Shown here in pieces: positions 14,381-28,985 of a stretch of 64,000 bases of DNA. The DNA lies in the NCBI GenBank assembly GCA_033063855.1, contig CP093829.1:13237537-13301536 (forward strand), in the 5' to 3' direction. The stretch is from Smittia aterrima (lineage: Eukaryota; Arthropoda; Insecta; Diptera; Chironomidae). Both the position numbers and the translations under genes were made by a program. Under the pieces are notes generated by a model. The model did no database searches. It was not told the DNA's origin and saw only the letters and a program-made list of their open reading frames with translations. Position 1 is the stretch's first letter. Each line of letters begins with the position of its first letter.

Positions 14381-17300
14381 ACATGTTACGAGATGGATCG
14401 TTACTTAAAAGATGAGCCAAAACCTAAAACCTTCAAGACAGAACCCAGCGATATTGTTCCGTGGGAACTTTTTACAGCGCCAGGGCCAATTTCTGGATCG
14501 TGGAGCGTAAAAGTTGACCCGCTTTGTTTCGATGAGCTTTTAAATGACAGGAATTTGGACACATTGTCTATGAGTTCATCATCATCGACGTGTTCAGGCA
14601 AATCATGGGACAGCTCGATGAGCTGTTCACTTGTTGTAAAGAAAGAAAGAATCGACGACGAATATGAAGATTCCGACAGCAACGACGAAAAACTAGTGAA
14701 TTGCATAAACAATAACAATACGAGTAGTAAAAATTTTAATACGAAAAACATTCAAATCATTAAAAGCTCAAATAAGTTGACAAAGTCAACGATCGAACTG
14801 CTAATAGCTCGAACGCCATCATCATCGCCATTAGCAACGAATTCCTTGTCAGCGAGTGCTCTCTCGTCGATGCTGCTGCCCGCCGGTGCAAATCATGATA
14901 TTCTTCTGCCCACACTTACGCCACCATCGTCACCCGAATCTGAATCTAGTAGTAAATGTAGTAATAGTAAAAATTTAACATTAACGGAACCTGAACTAGC
15001 ATTAATCGATAATCAGGGTATTTATCGGGTAACAAATGGCGGTACGACGCTTACTCGTAACACAATCGTCCGTTTGTCGAATAGCAAAAACACATTCGGT
15101 GTTACGAAAATACTTCAGAACCTCGGACAAAACTTCCATTCAACTCAAATAACGCAGAAAGGAGTAAACGCACAGGGACATTCGAATCAAACAGGTAAGA
15201 GCTAAATAATTAAATATTTCATTAAACTTCAATGAATCAAGTTTCACTTCGTCTTTCAGCTCAAATAGCCTCAAACACGACATCATCCACAACGGCCAAA
15301 CAATCACAACGACAACAGGACCATAGTCCAGATTCGAGACGGAGGATACACAAGTGTCAATTTCTCGGGTGTAAAAAAGTCTACACAAAGAGTTCACATC
15401 TAAAGGCTCATCAACGAACGCATACAGGTAACATTGTAAAACCTTTTTTGCCCCCTTTTGATAACACAAAGAGTGAGTGAGTGAGAGAATGTAAAGTGTG
15501 AAAAGAACTTTTCCAACCATGATTCCTAAATTGTCTGTTCGTCTATCCCATGGAAACAAAAAAGATTAATCGGATTAAAATAATCGCTCTTTCCTCACCG
15601 GTGGGCATGCCATGAAATTTTGGGTTGAAACTATCCTGAGCTTGGTTGGATCATGATTTGCGTAATCTCTCCTTCCTTTGGTCGAGAGTTTTCCCCTATC
15701 AACGTGTTGACTTGCAGTCACTGCCATTTGCTTCCAATAAAAGAATGTCACGCTTAATTCCTAATGATGACATTTAGTTTTTTCGTCATCAGCATCATCT
15801 GGTATCGGACGAGTTGAGCGTCGAAAATTTAATTAACCAATTGACACGCTCTATCGTGTGGGAAGAGTGGAAGTTGAGAAAAATATTCCAATTGATCCCA
15901 ATTGATTGCCGTCCAAAGTCATTACGACGCTCAACTCTGGCCCGACATCTGTGACTTAATCGTATTTCATCACTTTCACTCTCGAGGCGGCGGTTGCGTA
16001 TCTCAATGGAATGCGCTTATGATGAAGTCTTCTAGTGAATATCAAGATTATTTCTTTAATTGAATGAATTGAACAGAGAGCTCGAGGAGTCAAGTCTCGG
16101 CTAATTAATAAACTTTTTCTTCTTTCTCATCATCATTTAGTTGAACAAGAATTTAAATGATTTTTGTCGTTGTCCCTAAAGATGAGAAATTAATGTGACT
16201 TAAATTAATAAAGTGCGAGTGATGGTGGCGATAAATCGAATAAAACCATAATGGTCGTTGTTAATTTAAACCGGGTGGGTAGGGAGGTCACTGGGGTGAA
16301 TTGCGCAAACATTGATGATTTCATTCATTCATTCATTCATTCATTCATTCAGCAGAGACTGCAAGCAATCGTTGTCTAGTTTAAACTTAATCAAACTTCT
16401 CCAGTTTTATTATCGCCAGCAATATTTTTAGTTCGATTCGAGAGCAAATCCCTGAATATAATCACGAACAATCCACAACCGGTCAATGATTTCATTCAGA
16501 TCTGTTCGTAATTGAAACAGTGGGTGAACAAAAAAAAGATTCTCTAGCAGTTCTGTGGTTTTTAATTGAATTAATTGATCGCTTTTGAGGTTTTTCATTC
16601 ATAAATTGAGAGACATTTTTAAAAGGTTCTCGATTGAACTCAAGTGAATGAGTCATTTTGACTCACTCGTTTGGATTATTTTCTAAATAAAGATGTGTCA
16701 TTAATTTCATTATCGCTCATTGCAGTCAGAGGCCAAAGCGGCGGTGAATTTCAAAGCTTATTTTTCATTCAATCTGCCACTGAGGTTAAAGGATCCACAA
16801 ATGACATTCGTCAAATTCAGAAAAACTGATTACATTCGATTGTAATGTCGAAATGTCTTGAATGTTAAGAGAAGCGAGTAACAATGGGTTGAAGGGTGAA
16901 TAAAGTAATCTCTTCTAATCTATTTAAGTCATGTGAGCGTAACAAATGAAATTGCCATGACCTCTCCGTTGGGGAAAAAAAAGATCAAAGTCACAACGAT
17001 ATATGAGAGAATTATTTGTGGTCATCCATCAACATTAAGCCCTTAGCAGAAATCTTTACTTCGCCTGGAAAATTATTCGATAAAATATTTGGAAGAAGAG
17101 CAAAAAATTCTTAGTTTGACCCAAGAAATGTTTAAAGACATTTGTTTATTTTTAAAGAGATCCTAAAAATTTCCGGAAGTTCTTTAATTTCATTTTCTTT
17201 CATCGCCGGGAGACAAAAATGTAAAGATAGAAGATTTAAATCGAAATAAAATATTTTCTCATTCCGAATTCTTTCATCGTAGAAAACATTCACTGAAACG

Positions 17301-17776
17301 TAAATTTTCTCAATGACGACGATGACGAGCAACGAAGAGGAAAAGTCTTCTTGTTTCTTCGGTTGACTAAAGTGTAAACAAAAGTGAAATTTCTCTCCAA
17401 CTTTATTCGGTGAACACCGAGCGAAATATTATTTAATGCTTCATGGATGAATGAAACTTTTAATGAAAGTTGGTCGAGAGGGGTTGAAAAGCTTCTGAGA
17501 AAGTCAGTCCTTTCCTAATCGCGCTCTCGATGGAATGTTGTTGGGTTCTTAGCTTTAACTTTATTAATTAATTTTTTTCTTCTCATCTTTGTTTCTCTAG
17601 GTGAAAAGCCCTACAAATGCTCTTGGGAAGGCTGTGAGTGGAGATTCGCTCGCAGTGATGAGCTGACAAGACATTATCGAAAGCACACGGGAGCAAAGCC
17701 CTTCAAATGCCGTCACTGCGATCGTTGTTTCTCTCGTAGTGATCATCTTGCGTTGCATATGAAACGACACATCTAA
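14381..17776 (+). CDS. luna: luna: Krüppel-like factor 6/7 zinc-finger transcription factor (first exon missing)
   Basis: Three coding exons: 14,381-15,194, 15,260-15,427 and 17,601-17,776, with GT-AG junctions that keep frame (phases 1 and 1) and a stop at TAA 17,774. They encode 385 residues. The start (TCYEMDRYLKDEP) matches the family's conserved YL..EP segment just after the first exon, so an upstream exon of roughly 35 residues is not in view. After it come an acidic and serine-rich region, the KLF6/7 hallmark LTPPSSPESES, and a basic RRRIHKC lead into three C2H2 fingers (linkers HTGEKPY and HTGAKPF) ending with HMKRHI. The second and third fingers carry the KLF recognition helices RSDELTRH and RSDHLALH, which bind GC/CACCC boxes. 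The protein acts in the nucleus; the Drosophila gene works in embryogenesis. Finger 1 is split by a 2.2-kb intron within its HT|GEKP linker. Identification as KLF6/7 rather than another KLF rests on the N-terminal motif and the finger sequence, and is firm. Confidence 0.95.
15428..17600 (+). other. luna: luna intron between finger 1 and finger 2
   Basis: A 2.17-kb intron (GTAACA donor, TTTCTCTAG acceptor). It contains an ATTC microsatellite near 16,320 and no additional exon that I can see. Confidence 0.85.
16319..16351. repeat. (ATTC)n microsatellite
   Basis: About eight uninterrupted TTCA/ATTC units inside the last luna intron. It is probably length-polymorphic. Confidence 0.9.
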
Positions 17777-20558
17777 GAAGCTTAACAACGTCCCCCACGA
17801 ACAAATCACAATCACAGAGCTATGGAGAGGTGTTGAGTTTAGAAAATCAATAGGTTTAATCATTTTTCATTATATTTTAAAGCTTTAATCAAACTCTGTA
17901 AGAAAATTGAGCTAAGTTCAAGAAAAATTCCATCGGGACACTCTCAACGCCCTACCCACAGGGGAAAAGGCTAGAAAAGCTATCAAAACAGAAAAAGAGC
18001 GAGCAACATTCTTTCGGCTGAGCATTTTTTTCCGTTCGTATCTAAGCTTAATTATTTGGAAAAGGTCGTTTATAACTAATGGTTAGAGAGAAAGGAGCTG
18101 AAAAAATATTTCCGCGCCAATAGCTTCGCATGGTCTCCTCGCCCCCGATTCTCTTCATCTCAAAACACTCAAACACGATTCTAGAACGATAAAGTCTGAT
18201 TATGTTGATGTTGAGCAAAAAAAAATTCTAAAAAAGAGGCTTAAGGAGTCGAGATTGTTTTGCTTTACACCATCGAGTAATTGGATTATTTAACAGTTTT
18301 CCTTTTCGGCATTAGTGTCACAATTGTTTAGCTCCATCATCTCTCTCACTTTCATGTTACCCAAACTTTAAGAATTAATAAAGTATCGATGGAGAAACAT
18401 TTTGTAAAGCGAGTCAATGATACGTAACGTAAGAGAAATTGCGAAATGCTTGATTGATTTTCACTGCCAAGTTTGATACAGAGAGAACGTTAGCCTTTGT
18501 GTTGAGAGGTTTTCTGTAAATCCAAGTCAGACGCACTGCTTTGCTATTTTGGAAAAAGCTTTGTGAAGTCAAGTAGATCTTTTATTTCAAGTGAGATCGA
18601 GGTGGTGACTCTCCCACTCAAGGTTACCCCATCTTTTAACATGAAACACACAAAAGAATTTTTAATGTTACCTTGCTTATCGTGAAACGATTTTCGAGCG
18701 CGATGTTACCATAGCATTAAGTGAAAGAGCTTTGCCAGTTTCACTTCACAATTAACAAGCAACTTTATTTTCTTCCATTTAATTTACTCTAAATCAAGAG
18801 AGTGAGAGAGTAACCGAAACCCATTAATAAATCATTCCGGCTTAATGTCTTGTGAAAACGTGCTGATTTTCAATAAACTCTAAAATATGTCACGGAATGT
18901 TTTTGTTTTTCGCTCAAGGAGGAAATAGAACTCTGAAGTTATTGAAGGAAATGAACGTGCTACTTGTTTTTCGCAAGTCAGCAGAATTAGAGCTTTGCTG
19001 CCTTTTAGAAAAAGAGCGAAAAATATCAACAAATCTCGTGACCCATCGTCGTCAACTGTCCCCCTCCTTTTCCTCCTACAACTAACTTAAACATCCCTTC
19101 TCTGTCAAATGAAATCCAAGCACAGTTAATATGGAAAGTTCACAACAAAGCTCGGTAAATAAATCATGAACAGAGCGAAAGTCAAACAAGAGTTATGAGA
19201 AAGCTTTTCACTTAGTGAATTAATTAAACTTCCTCATTCTACTTTCTGTTCGGTACAAGTGTCGAGCGACAGAAAGTCAAAACAAAACAAAATATAAAGA
19301 GAAAGCTGCTATTCGTTTGTGTGATGCAAATTCTGTGATCTTGCAAAATAAATTTTTTACGAGCAAATAAAAATGAAAATGGAAAAAGATATTCACAATT
19401 GCAAAAATGGTGGCCATACATGCCAAATTTAAAAAGAAGAGGAGGAAGAGGAAACTTTAGCGATTAGTTTTTATTGAATAGTTCTGTTCGACGTTGAATT
19501 AAATGTTTAGACTCGATAAGCTTAGATCCGAATCACTATTTTTAGCTAAAAAATGTTGTCTTTTCAGTATTTCTTGTTTCTTAAGTTCATTCATAGGCTT
19601 AAGCGTTCTTTCTATCAACAATAAATCTTATAAGTTGCTAACTTTAAGCTTTTTAAAAGCGCTGATGGTTGTTCAAGCGTGAACAATCACGATCAGCTCG
19701 CTGACTTTTATCTTAATTTGTCACAATCATAATGATCTAAAATGAGCCAAAAAGTCGAGAGGGATGAAGAAGAATTTGTACATTTGATTAAAACTTTTCC
19801 GCACACTCAAACGTACTAATCGAAATAAGCGAAGCACTAATGTCTTGAATGAAATGAGAAAGAGAGAAATATTTCACGCTTCCATATGTTTCATTCTTTA
19901 AGAAAAAAAATTATTTTCCAATCAAATACGAAATCATTGTCAACTGAGTGAAATGAATTTGAATTCATCAATATCTTTATCTTGGATATAAGGCTTTAAA
20001 GTCTTTGGAGGGAATTTCATATTTTTATTAAATGAAAAAGCTCTGTGTAGCTTCCTCTAAAGCTCTTTGAAAGTTTTAGTTCCAAATATTTTGTCTTATT
20101 TTGTAAACAGCTCGCGCCTAGGAAAAAAATACTTAACATGAATTGAAAATCCGTAGCGTAAATGAATGTGTCAAATATAAAATAGTATTACTTAAAGACT
20201 GGTCGAAAAATAATTGAAAACTTTTGAACAAAAAACAATTCAGATTTTAACATTTCTAAAAAAATTTCAAAAATATAAAAAAATACGAAGCCGGTCGAAA
20301 AAAATTATGTTCGGGAGGGAATTTTTGAAATAAAAGTTCAGGCATATTTTGTAATAAAACTTGTAATTCGTGCTTCGACACACACCACACGTAGCAACGG
20401 ATGACTAGAAACAAATATTAACGAAAGAAGACGTAGGAAAGTTTTTTGGGAAGTTTAGTTTGTTGATTGAGCTAAGACTTGTCCAAAGAAACAAACAAAC
20501 AAACATTTTACTTCAAATAGAAGTTTCGAGAAAATCTTTCTTTGTTCAACTTAGCCAT
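17777..20558 (+). other. luna 3' UTR and intergenic DNA
   Basis: Starts directly after the luna stop. There is an AATAAA at 18,377-18,382, about 600 bp after the stop, and further AT-rich candidates beyond it, so the 3' UTR could end there or run longer. No coding sequence is recognised until the small candidate exon at 20,559. Confidence 0.5.
18377..18382 (+). terminator. Candidate luna poly(A) signal
   Basis: AATAAA hexamer 0.6 kb downstream of the luna stop. It is one of several possible signals, and the cleavage site is not determined. Confidence 0.35.
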
Positions 20559-20675
20559 ATGGAGATGCGGCAACTGAAACAGGAAACTTTTCTCCGGAAA
20601 CAAGCACAGCATGCACAAACTGCACAATCGCAAAACTATCATTCGGCCCTTAAAGAACTTTTTGGCGATTTCTAA
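20559..20675 (+). CDS. Unrecognised short ORF, possible terminal exon
   Basis: Behind a good polypyrimidine-AG acceptor (CTTTGTTCAACTTAG ending at 20,554) is an open frame with an ATG at 20,559 and a TAA at 20,673-20,675. It gives 38 residues, rich in Q and charged side chains, beginning MEMRQLKQETFLRKQ and ending HSALKELFGDF. The composition is more protein-like than that of surrounding ORFs, which are rich in F, L and S. It could be the last exon of an unidentified gene, a small protein within the luna 3' region, or chance. No domain is recognised. Confidence 0.3.
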   Translation: MEMRQLKQETFLRKQAQHAQTAQSQNYHSALKELFGDF

Positions 20676-23600
20676 CGCTAGGACAAAGAGAACTCATCGT
20701 CATCTTCTTTCACTGTGATATTTGAATCACTTCAATAGAATCTTCTGTTTGTCAAGTCAAATAGTCTCTTTGTGACTTTTAATTACAATTTGAGGGACTT
20801 TCAGACTATCAAACTACATCTTTTACTTTCGGCAACAATTTAAAAGCTGCAGAGCATAAAATCAACATTGTCAGAAAATTTCTAGAAAACTTCTCTTCAA
20901 GCTAGATACTTGAAGTGTTTGTAAAAGCATTTAAATAAATCTCACTACACAACTCTAAACGGAAATCGATGAAAATGTGTTATTGGAAAATAAATAAGAG
21001 AAAAACCTTCTAACTAACAATAATGATGAGAACAAAAAAGAAACGAATTTTATACGTGCTAACTAAACCAACCACACTTAGAATTTTAATCAAAGAAAGA
21101 TGAACTACTTGTGTAAATGTGAAACTCTTCTCATGACGATTCGTTCGATTACGTGTACAGTTTGTTCATTTCGTTTTTAATCTTTCCGTGGTTTTTCACT
21201 ATCGATGGAAGAAAAAGAAAAACTTTTATTTTGTATTCTTAGCGTAAGGAATTTAAGCTCATGAACAGTTTTTTCGTGTTTTAAAATGAAAGCTTTTAGA
21301 TTTTCAAAGCGAAAGGGAATTAAATTGGCGAGCAAAGTTGTTAAACATTTTTGTTCAATATTGAGAGGAGAACAAGAGAAAAGTTCCATTTAAAAGAAGA
21401 ATATATTTTCGAAACACGCTGTATCTTTGTCTCCTCTGTACGTTCCGATGTGTTCGAGAAAAAAAAATCATTTTTAAAGCTCAAAATAGCGAAGGCGTTG
21501 TTAGGGGCGATTTGGAATAGAGAGTAGAGTGTATGCATCATCATCAGACTACTTCACAATCAGCTATCATTGTTGCACCATTGCTAAGCATACGAAGTTT
21601 TTCCTTCTCTCTCAACTCTACCACTTCGCTCCATTCGGCACTTTCCTTATTATGTACATAGAGCAAGTGAAAAACTCAATTTTGTATAAATTTTTTCCCG
21701 GTTATGTAGCTTCAAGAGATTTAATTTTGTTTCAATTTTTTGTCGACTGCATCATGTGAACTCAAATATACGCTCACGTGTAGACGATGCATTCAAATTG
21801 AATGATTTAATTAATATTTTAATGTTTATTTCTCACAAAAATTTGAAGGAGAGAAGTAAAACATTTGAAGGCAGAAAAAGTTGAAAAAATTATGTTCTTG
21901 TTATATTTTGAAAAGCATAGAGCGAGCACATCAATGAGTTTAAGTAAAACAGAAAATCTAAAATTTAGATTGTACAAGAGGAATTTGTTTAAATTCGCTA
22001 GGATCCTAAGTTTTAGCTTTAAGTGAAGATGTTCATTTTTTATTTTCTGCTGAAAATTAAATTACGAGAGAAAGGAAGAGACGAGAAAATTGAATTGGAT
22101 ACAAATTAAAATGAAAAATCAACTCGACAACTTTTTTCTCTTTTCAATTTACATTTACTTAGTGCCGCTTTGAGTTGAGAATTTCTCTGTGCAGAACTAG
22201 CGGCTTCCTCATGTCTTCGCTGCTTTTGATTGATTAACTTAAGTGAACCAAGCGCTTCAGTTTCTATTTCTGATGTTTAAGGAAATGATTCAAATTCTTT
22301 AAAAGAAAATGCTTCCAAAAATGTAAGTTTTGTACTTTTAAAAAATCATTAAAAATTAAAGTTGCTTTAACTGTCTTTCGAATGTTTATTTTCGTTAGTT
22401 AAGCACAAAATTCTTAATTATATCGACTCTTCATCGTCGTCCCTTTTTTTACTAACCTGACATGAAAATCAAATCAATCAAACATCTTTTACTCTTTTGC
22501 TTCGTCACTACTCCCGAAGTTAAGAAAAATCAACAGAAAAGTGACGAGAAAATTGGTAATAAGTTTTTTTAAGTAATAAGAAAAATTATAGCTTATAACT
22601 CTGCTATGTGCAAATATTTATTAAGAATTAAAATTTATTTATAAAAAAAAATAAAAAAGAAAATAAACGTTCCTGTTAATAAGAAAAACCGCCTTCTTTC
22701 ATTAGTTTTTTTTTCAGAATCCTTCACCTTGATTGTGATAATTGAATCGTAATTCTTAATTAATTCAACACTCATTGAGTACTTGTAAGCTCTTTAAAGT
22801 ACCATTACCCTTAAGAATGGAACTTCCATTTCTGTTAGCTCAAAAGATGTTTTTCATGATAGCAGACAACATTGCGGTTTCCTAATTTTCGTCAAAATTT
22901 AATTAGCATTTAAAGTGAAACATCCGCCATGAATTTCTCGTAAGAAACAAAAGCATACTACAATCCCTGTCTGTTATCAACGATAATCTAAATACAGTTT
23001 CAGTCGCCACTTCGAAAGCAGAACAATGCATTTAATTTAATGCAGTTCTTGTTCTGAATAAGGCACACAAGTACTTATGTTAATGATGAGAGAGACAGAG
23101 ACTGTTTTGGAAAATATTAAACATAAATCCTTGAACATACATTTGCGATTGTTTGACGATGCTAGGGAGAAGGCAAAAAGATTGTAACTGCAGTACTTAA
23201 ATATATGTCTTCTATAAGCAAATGACTTGAAATTTGCTTAAACACTTAAAAAAATGATTTTTAACGGAAACATTTTGTTTCGAGTTGAAGCGTCGCGATA
23301 ATTATTTCAGACAATTATTGGTTTGAATACATACCTGTATTTAACTGTAATTAACCTCTTATGTAAAAAAGGAGGAGTACTGAAGTTGCTTAATTTATCG
23401 CACTCTTTAGAAACTAAAAAAAGATTAAAAGATAATATCGCAACATCATTAGGGATGATGAGTTAACCGGTATCTATAAAATTATACTTAACCAATCCAT
23501 CCGCTCGCTTTCTCTCGACTAAACAAAATAAGGCTTCTTCGGATTTTACAATAATCGGGCTAACAGGAAAAGGATCAGGAAATGTTTTTGGGAATACTTT

Positions 23601-26600
23601 GTGGTAGAGAAATTATCCTATAATTTTTCTTCGCTACATTACACGCAAAAATTTATTCTCGATTAAAGTGGTTTTTTGGCATAACGAGGGAGAGCGAACT
23701 TCTTTTGTAGTTACATTGAAAGAAAGGAAAGCGGCGGGAGAGGAAGCGACATAAAATTTTCGCTCAGTTTGTAGAAGAAATATAATATTTTGCTAATATC
23801 AGTAATTTATTGCGCTGAGTGCAAAAAAATATATTTATTATAAACAAAAGTATCGAAGAACTTTCGTTCTAATAATGAACAAAATTATATGATGATGAAC
23901 AAACGTGAGAAACATCTGTTTATCAAAGTTGTTGTCTTTAAAAATTGTACAGCCTGCAGTACTCTATTAAACAAAAAAGTACTCAACAAATTTTTGCTTT
24001 ATTGTGCCCATAGTTTAGCAAATGAAAACATCAAATTACGATGTTCATCATTAGTTTCTCATCTCCACTAAATACCAAAGAAATTATTCAATTTACTGAT
24101 AACAACGAATCACTTCATTTGATTAGAAAAATTTAGCTTTGGAGACTTTTCCTTTTTGTCCTTGTTGAATCAAAATATTGAACATCACAGGAAAACGTCA
24201 ACTTTTTGTAGTTAGGTAGAAATTCAATCATCAATATTCGAAAATGAAAGCTTCATGCAATGAATATGATTATTATATTGTTATTTAATGAAAAACTTTT
24301 CCAGAACATGCATATATGTACATACTCAAGTCATGAGTATTTCGTATTTTCCATGGAAACGACATGAGCATTTTTCAAAGTTTCGCAAATTGAGTTTGTA
24401 GATTTCCCTCTTGATGTTTCACTTGGACGTCTGCTGCTATGTAAAGAAGTTAATGAGATTCCTTTTGCTGATAAAAATCGAACGCTGAAAAGTTTGACTT
24501 ACGGTTTGGATGACTAACTTTGACTAGCTCTGTAAACTTCTCTTGACTCTTTCGAGAAGAGCATTTCGAGAATGTTACTATCCCAATAAAGCAAATACTT
24601 GAACTGATTTATCAAAGAGCTTGCAAACTAAATTCTATTACATTTCTCCGCAGTAACATTCGCATTGAGCTTACAAATTGAATGAAGAAAGTATCTGAAA
24701 TTTATTTGAAAGCACAGCTCATCGGTTAATCAAGAATCTGAGGCACAATTCTGCCTCAAAACAATCGTACGCTCAACTTCTGATTAATAATTCACGTTTT
24801 CAACATTATTTCGCTCACTCAATTAGCTGAAACTTTCGGCAAAGCTCTCAGACCTGCCGGCTATTAAGCGAATGATGAAGATGTATGTTGCAAAATATAG
24901 TGTCTTATCCTGAATACAGATGAATTTGGATCGAAATAATTTATGTTGGCTGAACGAGAGTGGGGGAAGAGAATGGCGAGGATAAAAAATGGCAGTACGT
25001 TCATCATCATCAAGCCTCCGCTCTTTCTTTTCTCTTCTCCTGGTTGAGCTCAAATCCTGATGTATAGGATTTTAGTAGGGCGGCGTTATTCGTGCCACTC
25101 ACTTCCACTCTGACAAATTAAGCACTTTATCCCTTTTGCGTTTGGAACGTGTTACATTAAACCTTTAAATATAAAAACAATCGCACATACATAATGAAGA
25201 CGCTAGAAGAGAGAAACGTAATCATTGTATAAATTTTTCATGCTCCTGGAACTTTGAATTACATTTTTCTCAGCAAACCGAAGAAAAGAGGAAAAACGAA
25301 GTTTATTAATTGAAACGAAGTAAAGTAAAATCGTGAAGTAAAATCGTAAGTCGAATGATGGATGAGGCGTTGAGGTGGATGAGAATTTCTTTGTTCCTTT
25401 GGTTGGCTTTAAGCGCTCTCTTCTCTTTTCCTCGTTTGTTGAATTAATAATGAAGCAAACTCGATTTCATTTGAATCTAACAGCGTCGAATATGTGCGAG
25501 TTCTGCTTAACAATGTTTCAGATTTTAAATGAAAATAAACATCGGAAGATTAGCTACCTTTCCCACCCACTCTCTCTCCCTATTCGGAAGCATTAAAGTG
25601 TAATGACTGAATATGTATAATGTCGAAGCCTCGAGACGCTCGGGATATGCGTAAAAAGGAAAAACTTTCAAACACACTTTGTCTAATTAAAATTTTTATG
25701 ACGCAGGTAAATTATTCAAGTGGGGTACTTGGATGGAGTGCCTAACATCCAGATTGACTTTTTAAGCCTCGCTTTTGAGGTAGAAAAGTTTCGTTCGCTT
25801 TAACATCAGGTGTCGAAATAAACATGAAAGTAAAAGAGTTTCAGAGCTTCTCATCTGACTGGAGAACGGATTATTCCACACACAAGCCGAACATCTCAAG
25901 GACTTTTATGTTCTCTACTGATGCACAGGAATTTATTCGCATTCCGCTGTTAAACGTGATGACCGTGGCATTTAGCGATTATTTTTTACGCCGCTACCTT
26001 TTTTTGGTATCGTTAGATGCACAAAAAAAGGGGCTTCACAAGAATTTTATCATTAATTCGTTTTTTATGCTCACTCCGCTTCATCCACGTTCGGAAGACA
26101 AATGATCCATTCATTTCAATGTCTTCCACTCTCATCGAGTTCCAGGTAAACGCTTTTTGCTCTTTTTTTAAACAGCTATTATGACATGAGTTTGGAAATG
26201 ACTCGAAAAGCTCCGTTCGATGTATTTATATCGACGTCTCATCGTCATGTAAATAAACTCACAATAACAGCCTCCATTTTGGGCCGACGTTATCGTTATC
26301 GATGCGTTATTTACGTCTCGTGTGTGCATAAAACATTTTAATATTACATCATTTTCATTTTCTTACTTTGTAGACGTCAAATGACATCGTAAAAGATCTT
26401 ACTTTCCTCGTCAGCAATACATCACCGCTAAACAACATGACATGTTTGCAACGCCAAACTTTTATTGCATATTGCTTGATGGATTAGATTAATGCTTTTC
26501 GAATGATTAAAGGATGATGCGAGAGAAATAAAATTAAGTTTTTGGGAACTCTAAACTCTATTTCAAAATGAGTTTTGCTGAAGTTTTAAAGTGATGTAAA

Positions 26601-28944
26601 ATTATTCTCTCATGATGAAGAACACTCACAATCTTCACGAGGTTTTGCATACGAAATTTGCATTTTGCACAGAAACGATTCAAACAGGTTGGCTCGAAAA
26701 GTTTGGTAAGCAACTCTTAAAGAAACTAAGTAATTAGCTTGATCTGTAAACGAGTGTTTCGCCGAATCTTAATCAAATTATAAATTTTTATTATTTCAAG
26801 AACTCAAATACAAAATATGAATATGGTTTGATCAATCATAACGACATTAGCACGACCGTCGTGCTGACTCCTTCCCTTAACGTCATCAATGGTGAATATC
26901 AAAAGTTATTCAAGAGACTTCATCTTGTTTGTAACTCATTGCTCGAAGCTGCGAATGAATAGATTGAGACTCGGCCTTCAATTTTCCTTCATAAATTCCC
27001 TTCAGGTAAAAACTCGACGCCGATTTATTTCCAAACATAAATTCCCACTTTGGATTTAGAAAGAAGGAAATTATCGATTCGATTGATGAGTTTAAGAAAA
27101 TTTGCATAAGATTCGAAAGATAGAAGAATAAATCTTCTAGCTAAATTTGAAACCACTTCTCACAAAAAAGAAAGGGAAGCTCAAAAGATTTTTAAATAGG
27201 GACACAAAATAAATTAAATAAAAAGAAAACTTTTGAGAAGTGCAAAGGAAACTTGTTCAATTTTTAAAGCTTTCGCTTCGAGCCGACTTTTCATTAATGA
27301 GCTTGTCGATGAAGAAAAAAATGTTAAAGCGTTTAAAAAAATTCAATTTAAGACACTTTCGTCTCTCTAACGATTAAGTTTTTCAATTAATTTCAAGAAA
27401 CTGGATAAACGAGAAACGAGAGGGAGTCGAAAAAACTTTTCCATGAGAACAATTATAAAGCAAATTACATGCTTAACGTTCGAAAAGGAAGAAAGTTAAA
27501 TTATATTCCTCGATTCCTGTACACGGAAACAAAAAACTTCTTCCGAATCGCAAAGACAAAAGTTTGACATGGAAAGTCAAATATTCTCGTGATGGGGAGA
27601 AGTTAAAACCAGAAATCTTGGCTAAGAATTGATGGTTTCTCTTCTTTAAATCCATTCTCTGATGTTTCTCCTTAGAAATTTTATTTGTTCATCGTAATTT
27701 TACTCTTTCTCCCTGAAGCACAAACAAAACACTCGAGCGGGAGGAGCTGACAGCACAGAAAAGCGGGATATACTTTGATTAATTGAAGAGCAGTCGAAAA
27801 TAAATCCTCGCATTGTTTCAGCAAGAGATGAGAAGCAGAAGCCTCTGAGCAGCTTACAATAAGTCAATATAAAGCATAATTGAACAATGAGCTAAGCTCG
27901 AAGCACTTGGTAAGCAAGGCGATAACAAGGGAGCTCAGGTGTTGATATTAATTCGGAATTAAAAGTTAGTTTGCTCTTCGTCTAAGCTTTGAAAATTTAC
28001 AAAAAGTTTTTTTATTATAAGTCCTGGGCTAACTGACTGCGAAAGATTTGGAAGCAAACCCTTGAATAATGAGCTGTTTAGGACATGCGAAGTGTAGAAA
28101 ATTGCTTCATGAGTATGAAAGGATTTTTAAAATAGATTTGTTTCGTATCATGGTAAAATGTGCTTCAGCTTTTTATTGCTTCGGTATCAGGCATCGTACA
28201 CAGAAAACGTAAATCGCATAGAATTGAGAATTTATAGAATCCTTGTGCGAATCGAACAACGATGCTTCGTGAATTTTGAACTCTTCCTCGCAATCGTTAT
28301 GGAAGCAATCGTTTCTAAGAAACGAGAAGTTGCCGCTGCAACTTTGTAACTCTCATTTACCGACAAGGGAATTTTCTGTCATCTGTCGATGTAAATTTTC
28401 ATCATTACTTTGCAGTCGGGCGTCAAGTGACTTTGTAAATTTAAAAAGTCATAACATCAAACTTTTTCATCAAGACTCAAGACTTTTTTCTTTTTATTAA
28501 ATGAGAGTTTCTCAGAAAAATTCATTTCTAATTTTTTATGCAAATGAACTTCATCACACATCGTAGAATCGACTTGTTTGCTCGAAAAAGAACAAAAGTT
28601 TAAACTTCGTCGTTGGAGTTTGTCGTTACATCATTCGTAAAAATTTCTTTTTAACAAAGAGAATAGATCCAGACAAAGTTTTTCTCTGAGCTTGTTAGAG
28701 CAGAAAGCTTCAGCGTAATTGCAAACGTTGTCATTAATATAAAGCTGCAAATTAATTGCATTATAAACATTTTGAAGAAATAAAGTAAATACTCGTCTTC
28801 AGGAAAATGCCATCAAAGATTTTAACCTTTGCACTTCTGCAAAAGTCACTTAACTTATTGACATTTCAAGATATTTATCAACTTTTTCGACTCGAGTGAT
28901 CAGAGAAAAAAAAAATTAAGAATACCGGTCACAGGCGACCTGGT
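20676..28944. other. Intergenic DNA without recognised genes
   Basis: About 8.3 kb of AT-rich sequence. ORFs present (for example 25,824-26,105, 93 codons) show no domain, repeat or splice structure that I would defend. No tRNA-like T-loop motifs were seen. Confidence 0.5.
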
Positions 28945-28985
28945 AAAAGGCTTTTTTCGATTTTTCCTTTTTCCTGCATAATTTT

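Noticed and set aside
15140..15559. 139-codon minus-strand ORF overlapping luna
   Set aside because: It is the antisense shadow of the luna finger exon.
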